Shown here one piece after another: positions 26,503 to 34,985 of a stretch of DNA of 64,000 nt. Where the stretch lies: assembly GCF_003859805.1 (NCBI RefSeq), contig NZ_RQZG01000001.1, positions 1 through 64,000 on the forward strand, given 5' to 3'. The translations under genes were made by a program, and so were the position numbers. A model generated the notes under the pieces. That model saw nothing but the letters and a program-made list of their open reading frames with translations. It did not search any database and was not told the origin of the DNA. The stretch is from Arachnia propionica (GTDB lineage Bacteria; Actinomycetota; Actinomycetes; Propionibacteriales; Propionibacteriaceae). Numbering within the stretch: the stretch's first letter is position 1; every line of letters starts with the position of its first letter.

Positions 26503-28403
26503 GCGCCGCCTGCGGCTGCGACGAGCCGACGACCAGCCCCGCGGACGAGGCAGAGGAGGCAGAGCGCCCGTGGTGGCGTGATCCCGGCCTGGTCGTGCCG
26601 ATCCTCTCCGGCGTCGCGTTCGGCACCGGCCTGGCGCTGGAGTGGTCGGGGCTGCACATCGCGGCGCTGGTCGCGTTCTGGGCGGGCCTGCTGCTGGGCG
26701 CGTACACGTTCGTGCCCGGTGCGATCCGGAATCTCGTTGTGAAGCGCAAGCTCGGGATCGCGCTGCTGATGACGATCAGCGCCGTGGGCGCGGTGATCCT
26801 CGGCTACGTCGAGGAGGCGGCCGCGCTGGCGTTCCTCTACTCGATCGCCGAGGCCCTGGAGGACAAGGCGATGGACCGCGCCCGCGGCGGGCTGCGCGCG
26901 CTGCTGAAGCTCGTGCCGGAGACCGCGACCGTGCTGCGCGACGGGACCTCCGCCTCGGTCCCGGCCAGGGAGATCGCTGTCGGCGACGTGCTGCTGGTCC
27001 GCCCTGGCGAGCGGGTCGCGACCGATGGGCTGGTCCGCTCGGGCCGGTCGAGCCTGGACACTTCGGCGATCACCGGTGAATCGATCCCGGTCGAGGTCGC
27101 GCCCGGAGAAGCGGTGTTGGCGGGCGCGATCAACAGCGCCGGCGTGCTGGAGGTCGAGGCGACCGCCGCGGGCACCGACAACTCGCTGACCACGATCGTG
27201 GAGCTGGTAGAGCAGGCCCAGGCCGAGAAGGGCGACCGAGCCCGGATCGCTGACCGGATCGCCCGCCCGCTGGTGCCCGGCGTGATGGTCCTCGCCGTCC
27301 TCGTCGGCGTGCTCGGGTCCCTGCTCGGCGACCCGGAGACCTGGATCACCCGCGCCCTGGTCGTCCTCGTCGCGGCCAGCCCCTGCGCGCTGGCGATCGC
27401 GGTGCCCGTCACCGTGGTCTCCGCGATCGGCGCGGCGACCAAGTTCGGCGTCGTCATCAAGAGCGGGGCCGCCTTCGAGCGCCTCGGCGGCATCCGGCAC
27501 CTGGCCGTGGACAAGACCGGCACTCTGACCCGCAACCGGCCCGAGGTAACCGCCATCGTCGCCGCCCATGGGTTCGACGATGCGCAGGTGCTTGCTTGGG
27601 CTGCCGCCGTGGAGCAGCACTCGACGCACCCACTCGCCGCCGCCATCGCCGCCGCGGGCCGGGGAACCCCCGCCGCGCAGGACGTGGCCGAGGAGGCCGG
27701 GCACGGCATCGGTGGCCTGGTCGACGGCCGCAGGGTGGCGGTGGGCAGTCCGCGCTGGATCGACGCCGGTCCGCTCAAGGCCCGGGTCGAGGACCTGGAG
27801 GCCGAGGGGCAGACCTGCGTGCTCGTCACCGTCGACGGCTTCCTGGCCGGGGCGATCGGCGTCCGCGACGAGCTGCGCCCCGAGGTCCCCGAGGTCGTGC
27901 GGACCCTGCGCGACCAGGGCGTCGAGGTGAGCATGCTCACTGGCGACAACTCCCGCACCGCTGCTGCGCTGGCGAAGCTGGCCGGGATCGGCGACGTGCA
28001 CGCCGAGCTGCGTCCCGAGGACAAGGCTCGCATCGTCGCCGGGTTCTCGGAGACGTCGCCGACCGCGATGATCGGCGACGGCATCAACGACGCGCCCGCC
28101 CTGGCCGGGGCGACCGTGGGCATCGCGATGGGCGCGACCGGCTCCGACGCCGCGATCGAGTCCGCCGACGTCGCCTTCACCGGCCACGACCTCGGCCTCA
28201 TCCCGCAGGCTCTGCGCCACGCCCGCCGCGGCGGCAGGATCATCAACCAGAACATCGTGCTGTCCTTGGCGATCATCACTGTGCTGCTGCCGCTGGCGAT
28301 CACCGGCGTGCTCGGCCTGGCAGCGGTCGTCCTCGTGCACGAGGTCGCCGAAGTCGTCGTCATCGCCAACGGACTGCGGGCTGCGCGTGCCCGCAAGCAA
28401 TAG
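26499..28403 (+). CDS. P1B-type heavy-metal ATPase (CtpG-like, SPC motif)
   Basis: The 634-residue pump starts at GTG 26499, overlapping the repressor stop. It shows about six membrane helices, the actuator TGES, the transmembrane metal motif SPC (ASPCALAIAVP), phosphorylation site DKTGTLTRN, the HP motif in EQHSTHPLAAA, and GDGINDAPA. SPC in place of CPC puts it in the P1B-4-like group with CtpG/CtpD types, which export Cd, Co or related ions. The short N-terminus has CGCDEP, not a full metal-binding domain. Pairing with a CmtR-like sensor mirrors the mycobacterial cmtR-ctpG locus, so cadmium efflux is likeliest. Confidence 0.9.
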   Translation: MSAACGCDEPTTSPADEAEEAERPWWRDPGLVVPILSGVAFGTGLALEWSGLHIAALVAFWAGLLLGAYTFVPGAIRNLVVKRKLGIALLMTISAVGAVILGYVEEAAALAFLYSIAEALEDKAMDRARGGLRALLKLVPETATVLRDGTSASVPAREIAVGDVLLVRPGERVATDGLVRSGRSSLDTSAITGESIPVEVAPGEAVLAGAINSAGVLEVEATAAGTDNSLTTIVELVEQAQAEKGDRARIADRIARPLVPGVMVLAVLVGVLGSLLGDPETWITRALVVLVAASPCALAIAVPVTVVSAIGAATKFGVVIKSGAAFERLGGIRHLAVDKTGTLTRNRPEVTAIVAAHGFDDAQVLAWAAAVEQHSTHPLAAAIAAAGRGTPAAQDVAEEAGHGIGGLVDGRRVAVGSPRWIDAGPLKARVEDLEAEGQTCVLVTVDGFLAGAIGVRDELRPEVPEVVRTLRDQGVEVSMLTGDNSRTAAALAKLAGIGDVHAELRPEDKARIVAGFSETSPTAMIGDGINDAPALAGATVGIAMGATGSDAAIESADVAFTGHDLGLIPQALRHARRGGRIINQNIVLSLAIITVLLPLAITGVLGLAAVVLVHEVAEVVVIANGLRAARARKQ

Positions 28404-28436
28404 GTGTTCCGTCCAACGCCATAACTCAGACATGCG

Positions 28437-28688
28437 CTAACGCATGTCGATCACCCCGGTGCCGATCTCGATGCTGGAGGTCCGTGCCCCGACGGCGGCC
28501 AACAGCGGGAAGGGGGAACCCAACTGCTGCGCGAAATGGTGCACCCGGAAGTAGGCACCGTCGATGCCCACCTCCTCGGCGGCCACCGCCAACTCGATGG
28601 ACTGCAGCAGCGTGTCGGCCCCGGTGCGCACGGCGGAGTGTGGCGAATCGGTCCAGTGACCGAAGTTCAGGAAGCCAATCTTCTTCAT
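28437..28688 (-). pseudogene. LLM-class flavin oxidoreductase, N-terminal part, split by mobile element
   Basis: These 83 codons start at ATG 28688 and encode the first strands of a luciferase-like barrel: MKKIGFLNFGHW, AVAAEEVGIDGAYFRVHHFA and SSIEIGTGVIDMR, then a stop (TAG) supplied by the element. The rest of the gene is at 19022-19801. The region 28689-28715 before the next gene is AT-rich and may hold the promoter of this gene. Confidence 0.9.
28441..28445. other. Right attachment site core
   Basis: CGCAT is shared with the left end. On the element side lies GACATGCGCTA (28429-28439), an exact inverted copy of the host target sequence TAGCGCATGTC. The attP half-site is therefore itself a near-mirror of the host site. 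Confidence 0.8.
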
Positions 28689-28715
28689 ACCCGGTAAACA
28701 AGTTGAATATTGAAT

Positions 28716-30578
28716 TTATTCCATGGGGGTGCCGCCACTCGAGAGGTTCTCGATGGTGAGCCTGGGAACGTCATCGCTGGGTGTCAGGTCGAGCACCTGC
28801 TCCAGGAAGGAGACCTTCGACTCGAGAGCGCTGCGACGAGCCGCCAGGGAACGGAAGCCGTGGCCCTCGTCCTCGAAGGTGACCAGGGCCACGGGGAGAC
28901 CCTGGGAGCGCACCGCGTCGGCCAGTGAGAAGGCCTGGTCCGGTGGGACGACCTTGTCCTGCAGACCCTGGAGGATCAGCATCGGGGTGTTGAGGCGGTC
29001 CAGGTGGTTGATGGGGGAGCGGTCCCGATAGAGCTGTTCCGCCTCCGGCCACGGCCCCACCAGGCTGAAGGTGTAGTGGGACTCGGCCTTGTGGGTGCTG
29101 CTGACCAGCGTGGTGAGGTCGCCGATCCCGTAGGAGCTCATGCCTGCAGCGAAGATGTCGCTGCTGACCAGGGCCTGCAGCGTCGTGTAGCCCCCCGCCG
29201 AACCACCCGCGATGACCACCTTGCCCGGATCGGCCAGCCCGGCCCGGCAGACCTCCTGGACGGCGGCCTCGACATCGGCGACCTCCAGGACGCCCCATCG
29301 GCCCTTCAGCCGCTCCCGGTAGGCGCGTCCGAACCCGGTGGAGCCCGAGTAGTTGACATCCAGCACCGCCACCCCGCGGGAGGCCCAGAACTGCACCGAA
29401 CGATCGAAACTCGGGTGGTGCACCGAGGTCGGTCCACCGTGGGTGAGAACCAGCAACGGGGTGGGTGCGGTGGCACCCGGCACCGGGTAGAACCAGGACT
29501 GGACCGGGCCGACCGGACCCTCGCACCACCGGGCCACGGGCTTCGAGGCGCCCTCCCAGCGCTGTGACGTGACGATCTCGTGGCGCACCCCCGTCGGTGA
29601 GATCTGGACCAGCGAGGCAGGCCGGTCCGGCCACTCTGCGATGACGAACAGCTCCTCGCCACGGGCAGCCACGGACTCGATCATCGCGGTTCCGGGCAGC
29701 GGGTAGGTGACCCCGCCATCGCTCGGTCTCACCAGGGCGAGGGCACCACGGCCACCGGCGATCTCGACGGTGGCCAGGAGGTCCTCCCCAACCGCCGCTG
29801 CAGGTGGTGCATCCAGTACCCAGGTGGGGATGCTGCAGTCATGGGGGACGAGCCACTGGTGGCGGAAGTCACCGTCACGCACCGTCCAGTTCCAGTACCC
29901 CGACTCGTCCGAGACCCAGGCAAGCGCCCCGTTGCCCAACCACAGTGGGTGCTGGGCGCTCACCCCATCGGTCACGGCCACCGCGACCAGTGCCGTCGGG
30001 TCGTCCAGAGGACAGGTGAACACCCCGGCGGTGTCCCAGCTCATGTCCGGGTGCATCCACTGGAACCAGGCGACCTGGTCGCCGTGCACGGTCACCCCGG
30101 CGTAGAAATCGGCTCCGGTGACGAGCACCCGGCCACCCTCGGTGTTGTCCCCGGTCAGGTCCAGGGCGACGATCTCCGTGCGCTCCTCGGGGGCTACCGC
30201 GTGGTCCTCCCGGACGCAGACGATCAGATCGTGCTCCGGGGCCAGCGCGAGGCCACCGTAGCGGAACCTCTCCGAGGTCGGGGTCACGGCACGGACCAGG
30301 CCGTCACGGGCGACCCAGACCTGCTGGGTGCGGTCGTCGCACCAGGCGACCACGCCGTCCGCCACGGCGTAGGCACCGCCGCCGTACTCCATGACGCGGG
30401 TGCGCACCTCGGATTCGGGGGTGAGGTCCTCGACGTGCTGACCATCCCACCGTCGGATGGTGGTGCGGCCATCCTCGGCTGCGATGCTGGCCAGCCAGAA
30501 CACCCCGTCCCGGCTTGCCCGCACCTGACGAATCGAATCGGTCCCGAGCAGGGCTTCATCCAGAGTCATTCGGCGCAT
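28716..30578 (-). CDS. S9 family prolyl oligopeptidase-like peptidase
   Basis: The product of about 620 residues has an N-terminal beta-propeller region and a C-terminal alpha/beta hydrolase domain. The triad is visible: Ser in GGSAGGYT, Asp in LQGLQDKVVPPDQ and His in FEDEGHGF; the oxyanion block LTHGGPTSVHH precedes them. No signal peptide is present, so it acts inside the cell on short peptides, possibly as acylaminoacyl peptidase. The start is uncertain: ATG 30587, 30578 or 30569, with GGAGGA between the first two. Confidence 0.9.
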   Translation of the reverse strand: MRRMTLDEALLGTDSIRQVRASRDGVFWLASIAAEDGRTTIRRWDGQHVEDLTPESEVRTRVMEYGGGAYAVADGVVAWCDDRTQQVWVARDGLVRAVTPTSERFRYGGLALAPEHDLIVCVREDHAVAPEERTEIVALDLTGDNTEGGRVLVTGADFYAGVTVHGDQVAWFQWMHPDMSWDTAGVFTCPLDDPTALVAVAVTDGVSAQHPLWLGNGALAWVSDESGYWNWTVRDGDFRHQWLVPHDCSIPTWVLDAPPAAAVGEDLLATVEIAGGRGALALVRPSDGGVTYPLPGTAMIESVAARGEELFVIAEWPDRPASLVQISPTGVRHEIVTSQRWEGASKPVARWCEGPVGPVQSWFYPVPGATAPTPLLVLTHGGPTSVHHPSFDRSVQFWASRGVAVLDVNYSGSTGFGRAYRERLKGRWGVLEVADVEAAVQEVCRAGLADPGKVVIAGGSAGGYTTLQALVSSDIFAAGMSSYGIGDLTTLVSSTHKAESHYTFSLVGPWPEAEQLYRDRSPINHLDRLNTPMLILQGLQDKVVPPDQAFSLADAVRSQGLPVALVTFEDEGHGFRSLAARRSALESKVSFLEQVLDLTPSDDVPRLTIENLSSGGTPME

Positions 30579-30707
30579 GTCCTCCATTAAACCCCAGACA
30601 CTCCTGTTGTGCGGGGCTCTCCACTGATGCAGAATGGAGCCGTCCGCACTGTGTGGAGACGCCGATCGCAGGGGAAGGCAATCAGGCCGAACCCCACAGG
30701 AGGACAC

Positions 30708-31232
30708 ATGAATGCACACCAGGCCGCGACCGGCCTGCCCAGGGCGCGAGGGATGATCTTCATCCACTCGACGCCCGCCGCGCTGTGCCCTCATCTCGAG
30801 TGGGCAGCGGCATCCGTGCTCGGACCGGGGGCGGCATGGCACTGGACCGATCAACCCGTCGAACCCGGCACGCGTCGCACCGAGATCTCGTGGACCGCCA
30901 CGACGGGCACGGGGTCGCGGCTGGCCTCAGCCCTGGGCGAGTTCGCGCGGATCCGGTTCGAGGTCACCGAGGACGCCACCCCCGGGTGCGAGGGAACCCG
31001 GTTCTGCTACACCCCCACGCTCGGCAGGTTCGCTGCGACGGTCGGGGTCCACGGGGACGTGTTGGTCCCGGAGGACAGGATCAGGCACGCCATGGCCCAG
31101 ACGGCAGGGGACCCGCATCTGCTGAGGGATGCCCTCGACGGCCTCATCGGCACCGCCTGGGACGAGGAGCTGGAGGTGTTCCGCTACGGCTCGGAGGACG
31201 CCCCGATCCGTTGGTTGCACCACGTGGTGTGA
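30708..31232 (+). CDS. DUF3145 family protein
   Basis: The 174-residue protein begins at ATG 30708 after a strong AGGAGGA site. It matches the actinobacterial DUF3145 family: GMIFIHSTPAALCPHLEWA, WTDQPVEPGTRRTEISW, FEVTEDATPGCEGTRF and the WDEELEVFRYG end. The function is unknown. In streptomycetes this gene also lies next to the fabD-fabH-acpP-fabF cluster, and here it converges on fabF. A link to lipid metabolism is suggested by position only. Confidence 0.87.
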   Translation: MNAHQAATGLPRARGMIFIHSTPAALCPHLEWAAASVLGPGAAWHWTDQPVEPGTRRTEISWTATTGTGSRLASALGEFARIRFEVTEDATPGCEGTRFCYTPTLGRFAATVGVHGDVLVPEDRIRHAMAQTAGDPHLLRDALDGLIGTAWDEELEVFRYGSEDAPIRWLHHVV

Positions 31233-31243
31233 CCCGGGACGGG

Positions 31244-31291
31244 GAGACGACTTGGGGAGCCCGTCGATCGACGGGCTCCCCAAGTCGTCTC
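31244..31291. terminator. Long perfect palindrome, bidirectional terminator
   Basis: These 48 bases are a perfect palindrome centred on TCGATCGA, giving a stem of about 22 bp. It separates the convergent DUF3145 gene and fabF. Confidence 0.85.
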
Positions 31292-31298
31292 GGAGAAC

Positions 31299-32555
31299 TC
31301 AGCGCGTGATGTTGGAGTTCGTGACGACCACGGCCACGTTGGCCCCGCCGAAACCGAACGAGTTGTTCACCGCCGCAAGGTCGCCCCCGGGCAGGTCCCG
31401 GGGGGCGTTCACCGCGATGTCGATGGGCAGACCCGGCTCCAAGTTCTCGATGTTGATCGTCGGTGGCACGGTCCGCTCCTTGAGGGCCATGACGGTGGCG
31501 AAGGTCTCCAGTGCTCCCGCGCCCCCGAGCAGGTGGCCGGTCATGGACTTCGTCGAGGTGACGATGCAGCTCTCGACCGCGTCCCCAAGAGCAGCTGCGA
31601 TGGAATTGGCCTCGGTGACGTCACCGGGCGGGGTCGAGGTGCCGTGGGCATTGACGTGGACGATGTCGCGTGGTGTCAGCCCAGACGACTCCAGGGCCTT
31701 GCGCATCGCAGCCGCCTGACCACGACCCGTCGGCTCCGGCAGCACCATGTCGTGGTTGTCGTTCGAGATGCCCGCCCCGGCGAGGGTGCCGTGGATCCGG
31801 GCACCACGGGCCTTCGCGTGTTCCAAGGTCTCGATCACCATGATGACCGATCCCTCTCCGAGCACGAAGCCATCACGTCCGGTGTCCCAGGGGCGTGAGG
31901 CGTGCTCCGGGTCGTCGTTGCGGCGGGAGAGTGCCTGCATCTGGGCGAAGGCGTTGAGGGGCAGCGGGTGCACCACTCCCTCCGAGCCACCGACGACGGC
32001 GATGTCGCAGCGCCCCAGCCGGATCTGGTCGAGGCCGAGCGAGATCGCCTCATTGGAGGAGGCACAGGCACTCACCGGTGCATGGACCGCGGCAGCGGCT
32101 CCGAAGGCGAGACCGAGGTTCGCCGCTGGCGCATTGGCCATGAGCATGGGAATGGTGAAGGGGGAGACCCGTCGGGGGCCCTTCTCCTTCTGGACGTCCC
32201 AGTTGGCGATGATGGTGTGGAGACCACCGATGCCGGTGCCGACACACACCGACAGGCGTTCGGGGTCGATGGGGTTCTCCTCGCCCAGTCCGAGCCCGGC
32301 GTCGGCCCAGGCCTCCAGGCCTGCGGCCATCGCCAGCTGGGATGCTCGGTCCAGACGTCGGGCCGCGACCCGGTCCAACCGCTCGGTGGGATCACCGAGC
32401 ACCTCTGCGGCGAAGGTCACCGGGAGGCTCTGCGCCCATTCGTAGGGCAGGGTGTGGGCACCGGAACGGCCTGCGAGCATCGCCTCCCAGGTGCTGGGGG
32501 CGTCCGTCCCGAGCGGGGTGATGGCCCCGAAACCGGTGATGACAACCTCGGTCAT
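31299..32555 (-). CDS. fabF: 3-oxoacyl-ACP synthase II
   Basis: The 418-residue enzyme elongates acyl-ACP with malonyl-ACP. The catalytic Cys164 lies in VSACASSNEA, His304 in NAHGTSTPPGD, Lys336 and His341 in STKSMTGHLLGGAGALE, followed by the NSFGFGGANVAVV end. The start ATG 32555 has CAGGAG upstream. It is the last gene of the fatty-acid operon. Confidence 0.96.
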   Translation of the reverse strand: MTEVVITGFGAITPLGTDAPSTWEAMLAGRSGAHTLPYEWAQSLPVTFAAEVLGDPTERLDRVAARRLDRASQLAMAAGLEAWADAGLGLGEENPIDPERLSVCVGTGIGGLHTIIANWDVQKEKGPRRVSPFTIPMLMANAPAANLGLAFGAAAAVHAPVSACASSNEAISLGLDQIRLGRCDIAVVGGSEGVVHPLPLNAFAQMQALSRRNDDPEHASRPWDTGRDGFVLGEGSVIMVIETLEHAKARGARIHGTLAGAGISNDNHDMVLPEPTGRGQAAAMRKALESSGLTPRDIVHVNAHGTSTPPGDVTEANSIAAALGDAVESCIVTSTKSMTGHLLGGAGALETFATVMALKERTVPPTINIENLEPGLPIDIAVNAPRDLPGGDLAAVNNSFGFGGANVAVVVTNSNITR

Positions 32556-32631
32556 GAAAACTCCTGGGAATGCGGTGGAGGATGAGGGGTGGCAGGGCCG
32601 GGTGACCTGACGGGTCACCCGGCATCGGGCC

Positions 32632-32877
32632 TCAGGCCTGGGCCCGCTCGATGTAGGCGACGGCGTCGCCGACGGTCTTGAGGTTCTTGGAGTCCTCGTC
32701 AGGGATGCTGACCCCGAACTTGTCCTCGCAGGCGTAGATGATCTCCACCATCGACAGCGAGTCCACGCCCAGGTCGTCGACGAAGGACTTGTCGAGCTGC
32801 ACGTCCTCTGCGGCGACCCCTGCCACGTCGTTGACGATCTCGGCGAGGTCGGTACGGATCTCTTCAGTGCTGGCCAT
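32632..32877 (-). CDS. acpP: Acyl carrier protein
   Basis: The 81-residue acidic protein carries the phosphopantetheine attachment serine S40 in LGVDSLSMVEI. It shuttles the growing acyl chain between FabD, FabH and FabF, whose genes flank it. Confidence 0.97.
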   Translation of the reverse strand: MASTEEIRTDLAEIVNDVAGVAAEDVQLDKSFVDDLGVDSLSMVEIIYACEDKFGVSIPDEDSKNLKTVGDAVAYIERAQA

Positions 32878-32910
32878 GTTCTTCTCCTAGATGGTTGTCG
32901 GCCGATTGGG

Positions 32911-33906
32911 TCACGGCAGGACGACGACCTGGCCCGCGTACACGAGCCCGGCGCCGAAGCCGATGATGAGGGCGGTCTGCCCGGAGGTGGCCTCGCCCGA
33001 CTCGAGCAGGGCCTCCATCGCCAGCGGAACCGAGGCCGCCGACGAGTTGCCCATGTGGACGATGTCGCGGGACACGGTCACGTTCTCGGGCAGCTTGAGG
33101 TGGCGCAACATCGAATCGGTGATCCGGTTGTTGGCCTGGTGGGGGATGAAGACGTCGAGCTGGTCCGGGGTGAGCCCGGCGGCCTCGAGGGTCTGCTTGG
33201 TCTTCTCGGCGATGAAGGTGGTCGCCCAGCGGAAGACGGCCTTGCCGTCCATCGAGATGTGGGGGAGCCGGTGGTCGGCCGCCTCGACATCGGACCAGTC
33301 CTCGATCTGGATCGCCTGCGCCTGGGCACCGTCGGATCCCCACACCAGCGGCCCCATCCCGGGGGTCTCACTCGGCCCGATGACGACGGCACCGGCGCCG
33401 TCGGAGAACAGGAACGCCGTGCTGCGATCGGTGATGTCCACCATCCGACTGAGTGTCTCCACGCCGATGACCAGCACATGGGTGGCAGCACCGGAACGTA
33501 CCAGGGACTCCGCCATGCCGGTGCCGTGACAGAACCCGGCGCAGGCGGCTGAGATGTCGAATGCCGCAGGGCCTGCGGACAGGCCGAGCTCGTGGGCGAC
33601 GTACGCGGCCAGCGCAGGGGACTGCTGGAAGTGGGAGACGGTCGAGCAGATGACCGCATCGATTCGTCCCGGCTCGAGCCCGGAGCGTTCGATCGCCTTG
33701 CGGGCCGCCTGGACCGCCATGAACAACGGGGTCTCCTCGTCGGTCGCCCAGCGACGCTCCGTGATCCCGGTGCGCTGCTCGATCCACTCCGGTGTCGAGT
33801 CGATCATCGTGCACATCTCATCGTTGTCCACCACGCGGGATCCGCGGTGACCACCGACGGCGAGGATGCAGGCGTGGGGGGCGCCGATGGAGGGGGTGAT
33901 GCTCAT
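32911..33906 (-). CDS. fabH: 3-oxoacyl-ACP synthase III
   Basis: The 331-residue enzyme starts fatty-acid synthesis from an acyl-CoA primer. The triad is Cys122 (SAACAGF), His256 (PHQANNR) and Asn287 (GNSSAAS). The C-terminus ends in [17 protein letters not shown] 33906 lies 12 bases after the fabD stop. In actinobacteria this enzyme often takes branched primers; the sequence alone does not decide it. Confidence 0.96.
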   Translation of the reverse strand: MSITPSIGAPHACILAVGGHRGSRVVDNDEMCTMIDSTPEWIEQRTGITERRWATDEETPLFMAVQAARKAIERSGLEPGRIDAVICSTVSHFQQSPALAAYVAHELGLSAGPAAFDISAACAGFCHGTGMAESLVRSGAATHVLVIGVETLSRMVDITDRSTAFLFSDGAGAVVIGPSETPGMGPLVWGSDGAQAQAIQIEDWSDVEAADHRLPHISMDGKAVFRWATTFIAEKTKQTLEAAGLTPDQLDVFIPHQANNRITDSMLRHLKLPENVTVSRDIVHMGNSSAASVPLAMEALLESGEATSGQTALIIGFGAGLVYAGQVVVLP

Positions 33907-33917
33907 CAGGGGGCCTT

Positions 33918-34871
33918 TCAGGCGTGCTCGGGGGCGGGGTGCGGGTCTGCCTCGGCATGGGCTCGGCAGAAGGCGCGCGCCTCGTCCAGCTGGTCGGGGG
34001 CATTGAGGTTGAACACCTCGACACCCTTGAGGTTGCGCTTGGCGATACCGGTGAGCGTACCTGCAGGTGGCAGCTCCAGCAGTCCGGTGACACCGAGTTC
34101 CGCCATCGTCGCCATGCACTGGTCCCACCTGACCGGGTTGGCGACCTGGTTCACGAGCCGGTCCAGGTACTCGCGGCCGGAGCTGACCACCCGACCGTCG
34201 GCATTGCTCAGCAGGCGGGTGTGGGGCTCACCCGTCGGGACGGCCCGGGCCAGGGAGGCCAGGCGTTCGACCGCGGGGGTCATGTGATGGGTGTGGAAGG
34301 CCCCGGCCACACTCAGCGGGATCAGGCGGGCGCGGCGCGGTGCGGCCTCCGAGAGAGCGGCCAACTGTTCCACGGTCCCGGCGGCAACGATCTGTCCGGT
34401 GCCGTTGTTGTTGGCCGGGGTGAGCCCTGCGGTCTCGATGGCAGCGAGCACCTCGTCACGGTCCCCACCGATGACCGCCGTCATGGAGGTCGGGGTGACC
34501 GCGGACGCAGCGGCCATGCCTCGACCACGTTCCCGCACCAGCACCATTGCGGACTCGTCCGAGACCACCCCGGCCAGGGCGGCTGCGGCCAGTTCCCCGA
34601 CGGAGTGTCCCGCGACCACATCGGCCGACACCTCCTGTGCGGCCGACATCAACTGTCGTGCCGCAGCAAGGGCAGAGGCGACCAGCAGGGGTTGGGCCAC
34701 GGAGGTGTCCCGGATGGTCTCGGCGTCGGAGACGGTCCCGTGGGCCACCAGGTCGACGTCCGCGGCCGCGGACAACCATTCGAGGTGGGAGGAGAAGGAC
34801 GGGTCCTCGAGCCACGGTGTGAGGAATCCAGGGGTCTGGGCGCCCTGGCCCGGCGCGACGATAGCTAGCAC
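33918..34871 (-). CDS. fabD: Malonyl-CoA:ACP transacylase
   Basis: The 317-residue enzyme loads malonate onto ACP. Ser90 lies in GHSVGE and His193 in AGAFHTHHM; the N-terminal GQGAQ motif is present. The C-terminal tail is rich in Ala/His/Pro. It is the first gene of the fabD-fabH-acpP-fabF operon, about 110 bases after the regulator gene. Confidence 0.96.
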   Translation of the reverse strand: MLAIVAPGQGAQTPGFLTPWLEDPSFSSHLEWLSAAADVDLVAHGTVSDAETIRDTSVAQPLLVASALAAARQLMSAAQEVSADVVAGHSVGELAAAALAGVVSDESAMVLVRERGRGMAAASAVTPTSMTAVIGGDRDEVLAAIETAGLTPANNNGTGQIVAAGTVEQLAALSEAAPRRARLIPLSVAGAFHTHHMTPAVERLASLARAVPTGEPHTRLLSNADGRVVSSGREYLDRLVNQVANPVRWDQCMATMAELGVTGLLELPPAGTLTGIAKRNLKGVEVFNLNAPDQLDEARAFCRAHAEADPHPAPEHA

Positions 34872-34939
34872 GGGATCAACTCTGCCCCGAGGATCAGGTT
34901 TTCGCCGTCATGAATGAAACGAAAATGCTGGGAACGACT

Positions 34940-34956
34940 TTGTGGGGTTCCCACAA
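34940..34956. promoter_or_regulatory. Operator-like palindrome between fasR and fabD
   Basis: TTGTGGG-GTT-CCCACAA is a perfect 7-bp inverted repeat with a three-base centre, in the gap upstream of fabD. GGGAAC/GTTCCC arms overlap it at 34930-34951. It is a candidate binding site for the FasR-like regulator. Confidence 0.5.
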
Positions 34957-34985
34957 CAGCCCCCGTGGTGGTCTCCTCCCCGCAG

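Larger units (their letters stand above)
19797..28445. mobile_element. Integrated mobilizable element with serine recombinase, CRESS-like Rep, mob genes and metal resistance
   Basis: About 8.64 kb lies between two copies of CGCAT (19797-19801 and 28441-28445). Host sequence outside these points joins into an intact flavin oxidoreductase gene, which fixes the borders. The contents in order are a large serine recombinase, two small genes, a HUH-SF3 Rep, a MobC-like protein, a relaxase, a coiled-coil membrane protein, an ArsR-type repressor and a P1B ATPase. No VirB or coupling-protein gene is present, so it is mobilizable and not self-transmissible. The Rep suggests a circular replicating stage. 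Confidence 0.9.

Noticed and set aside
19797-28445. Element as a prophage or self-transmissible ICE
   Set aside because: No capsid, terminase, tail, VirB4 or coupling-protein gene is present; only recombinase, replication, mobilization and resistance genes are seen.
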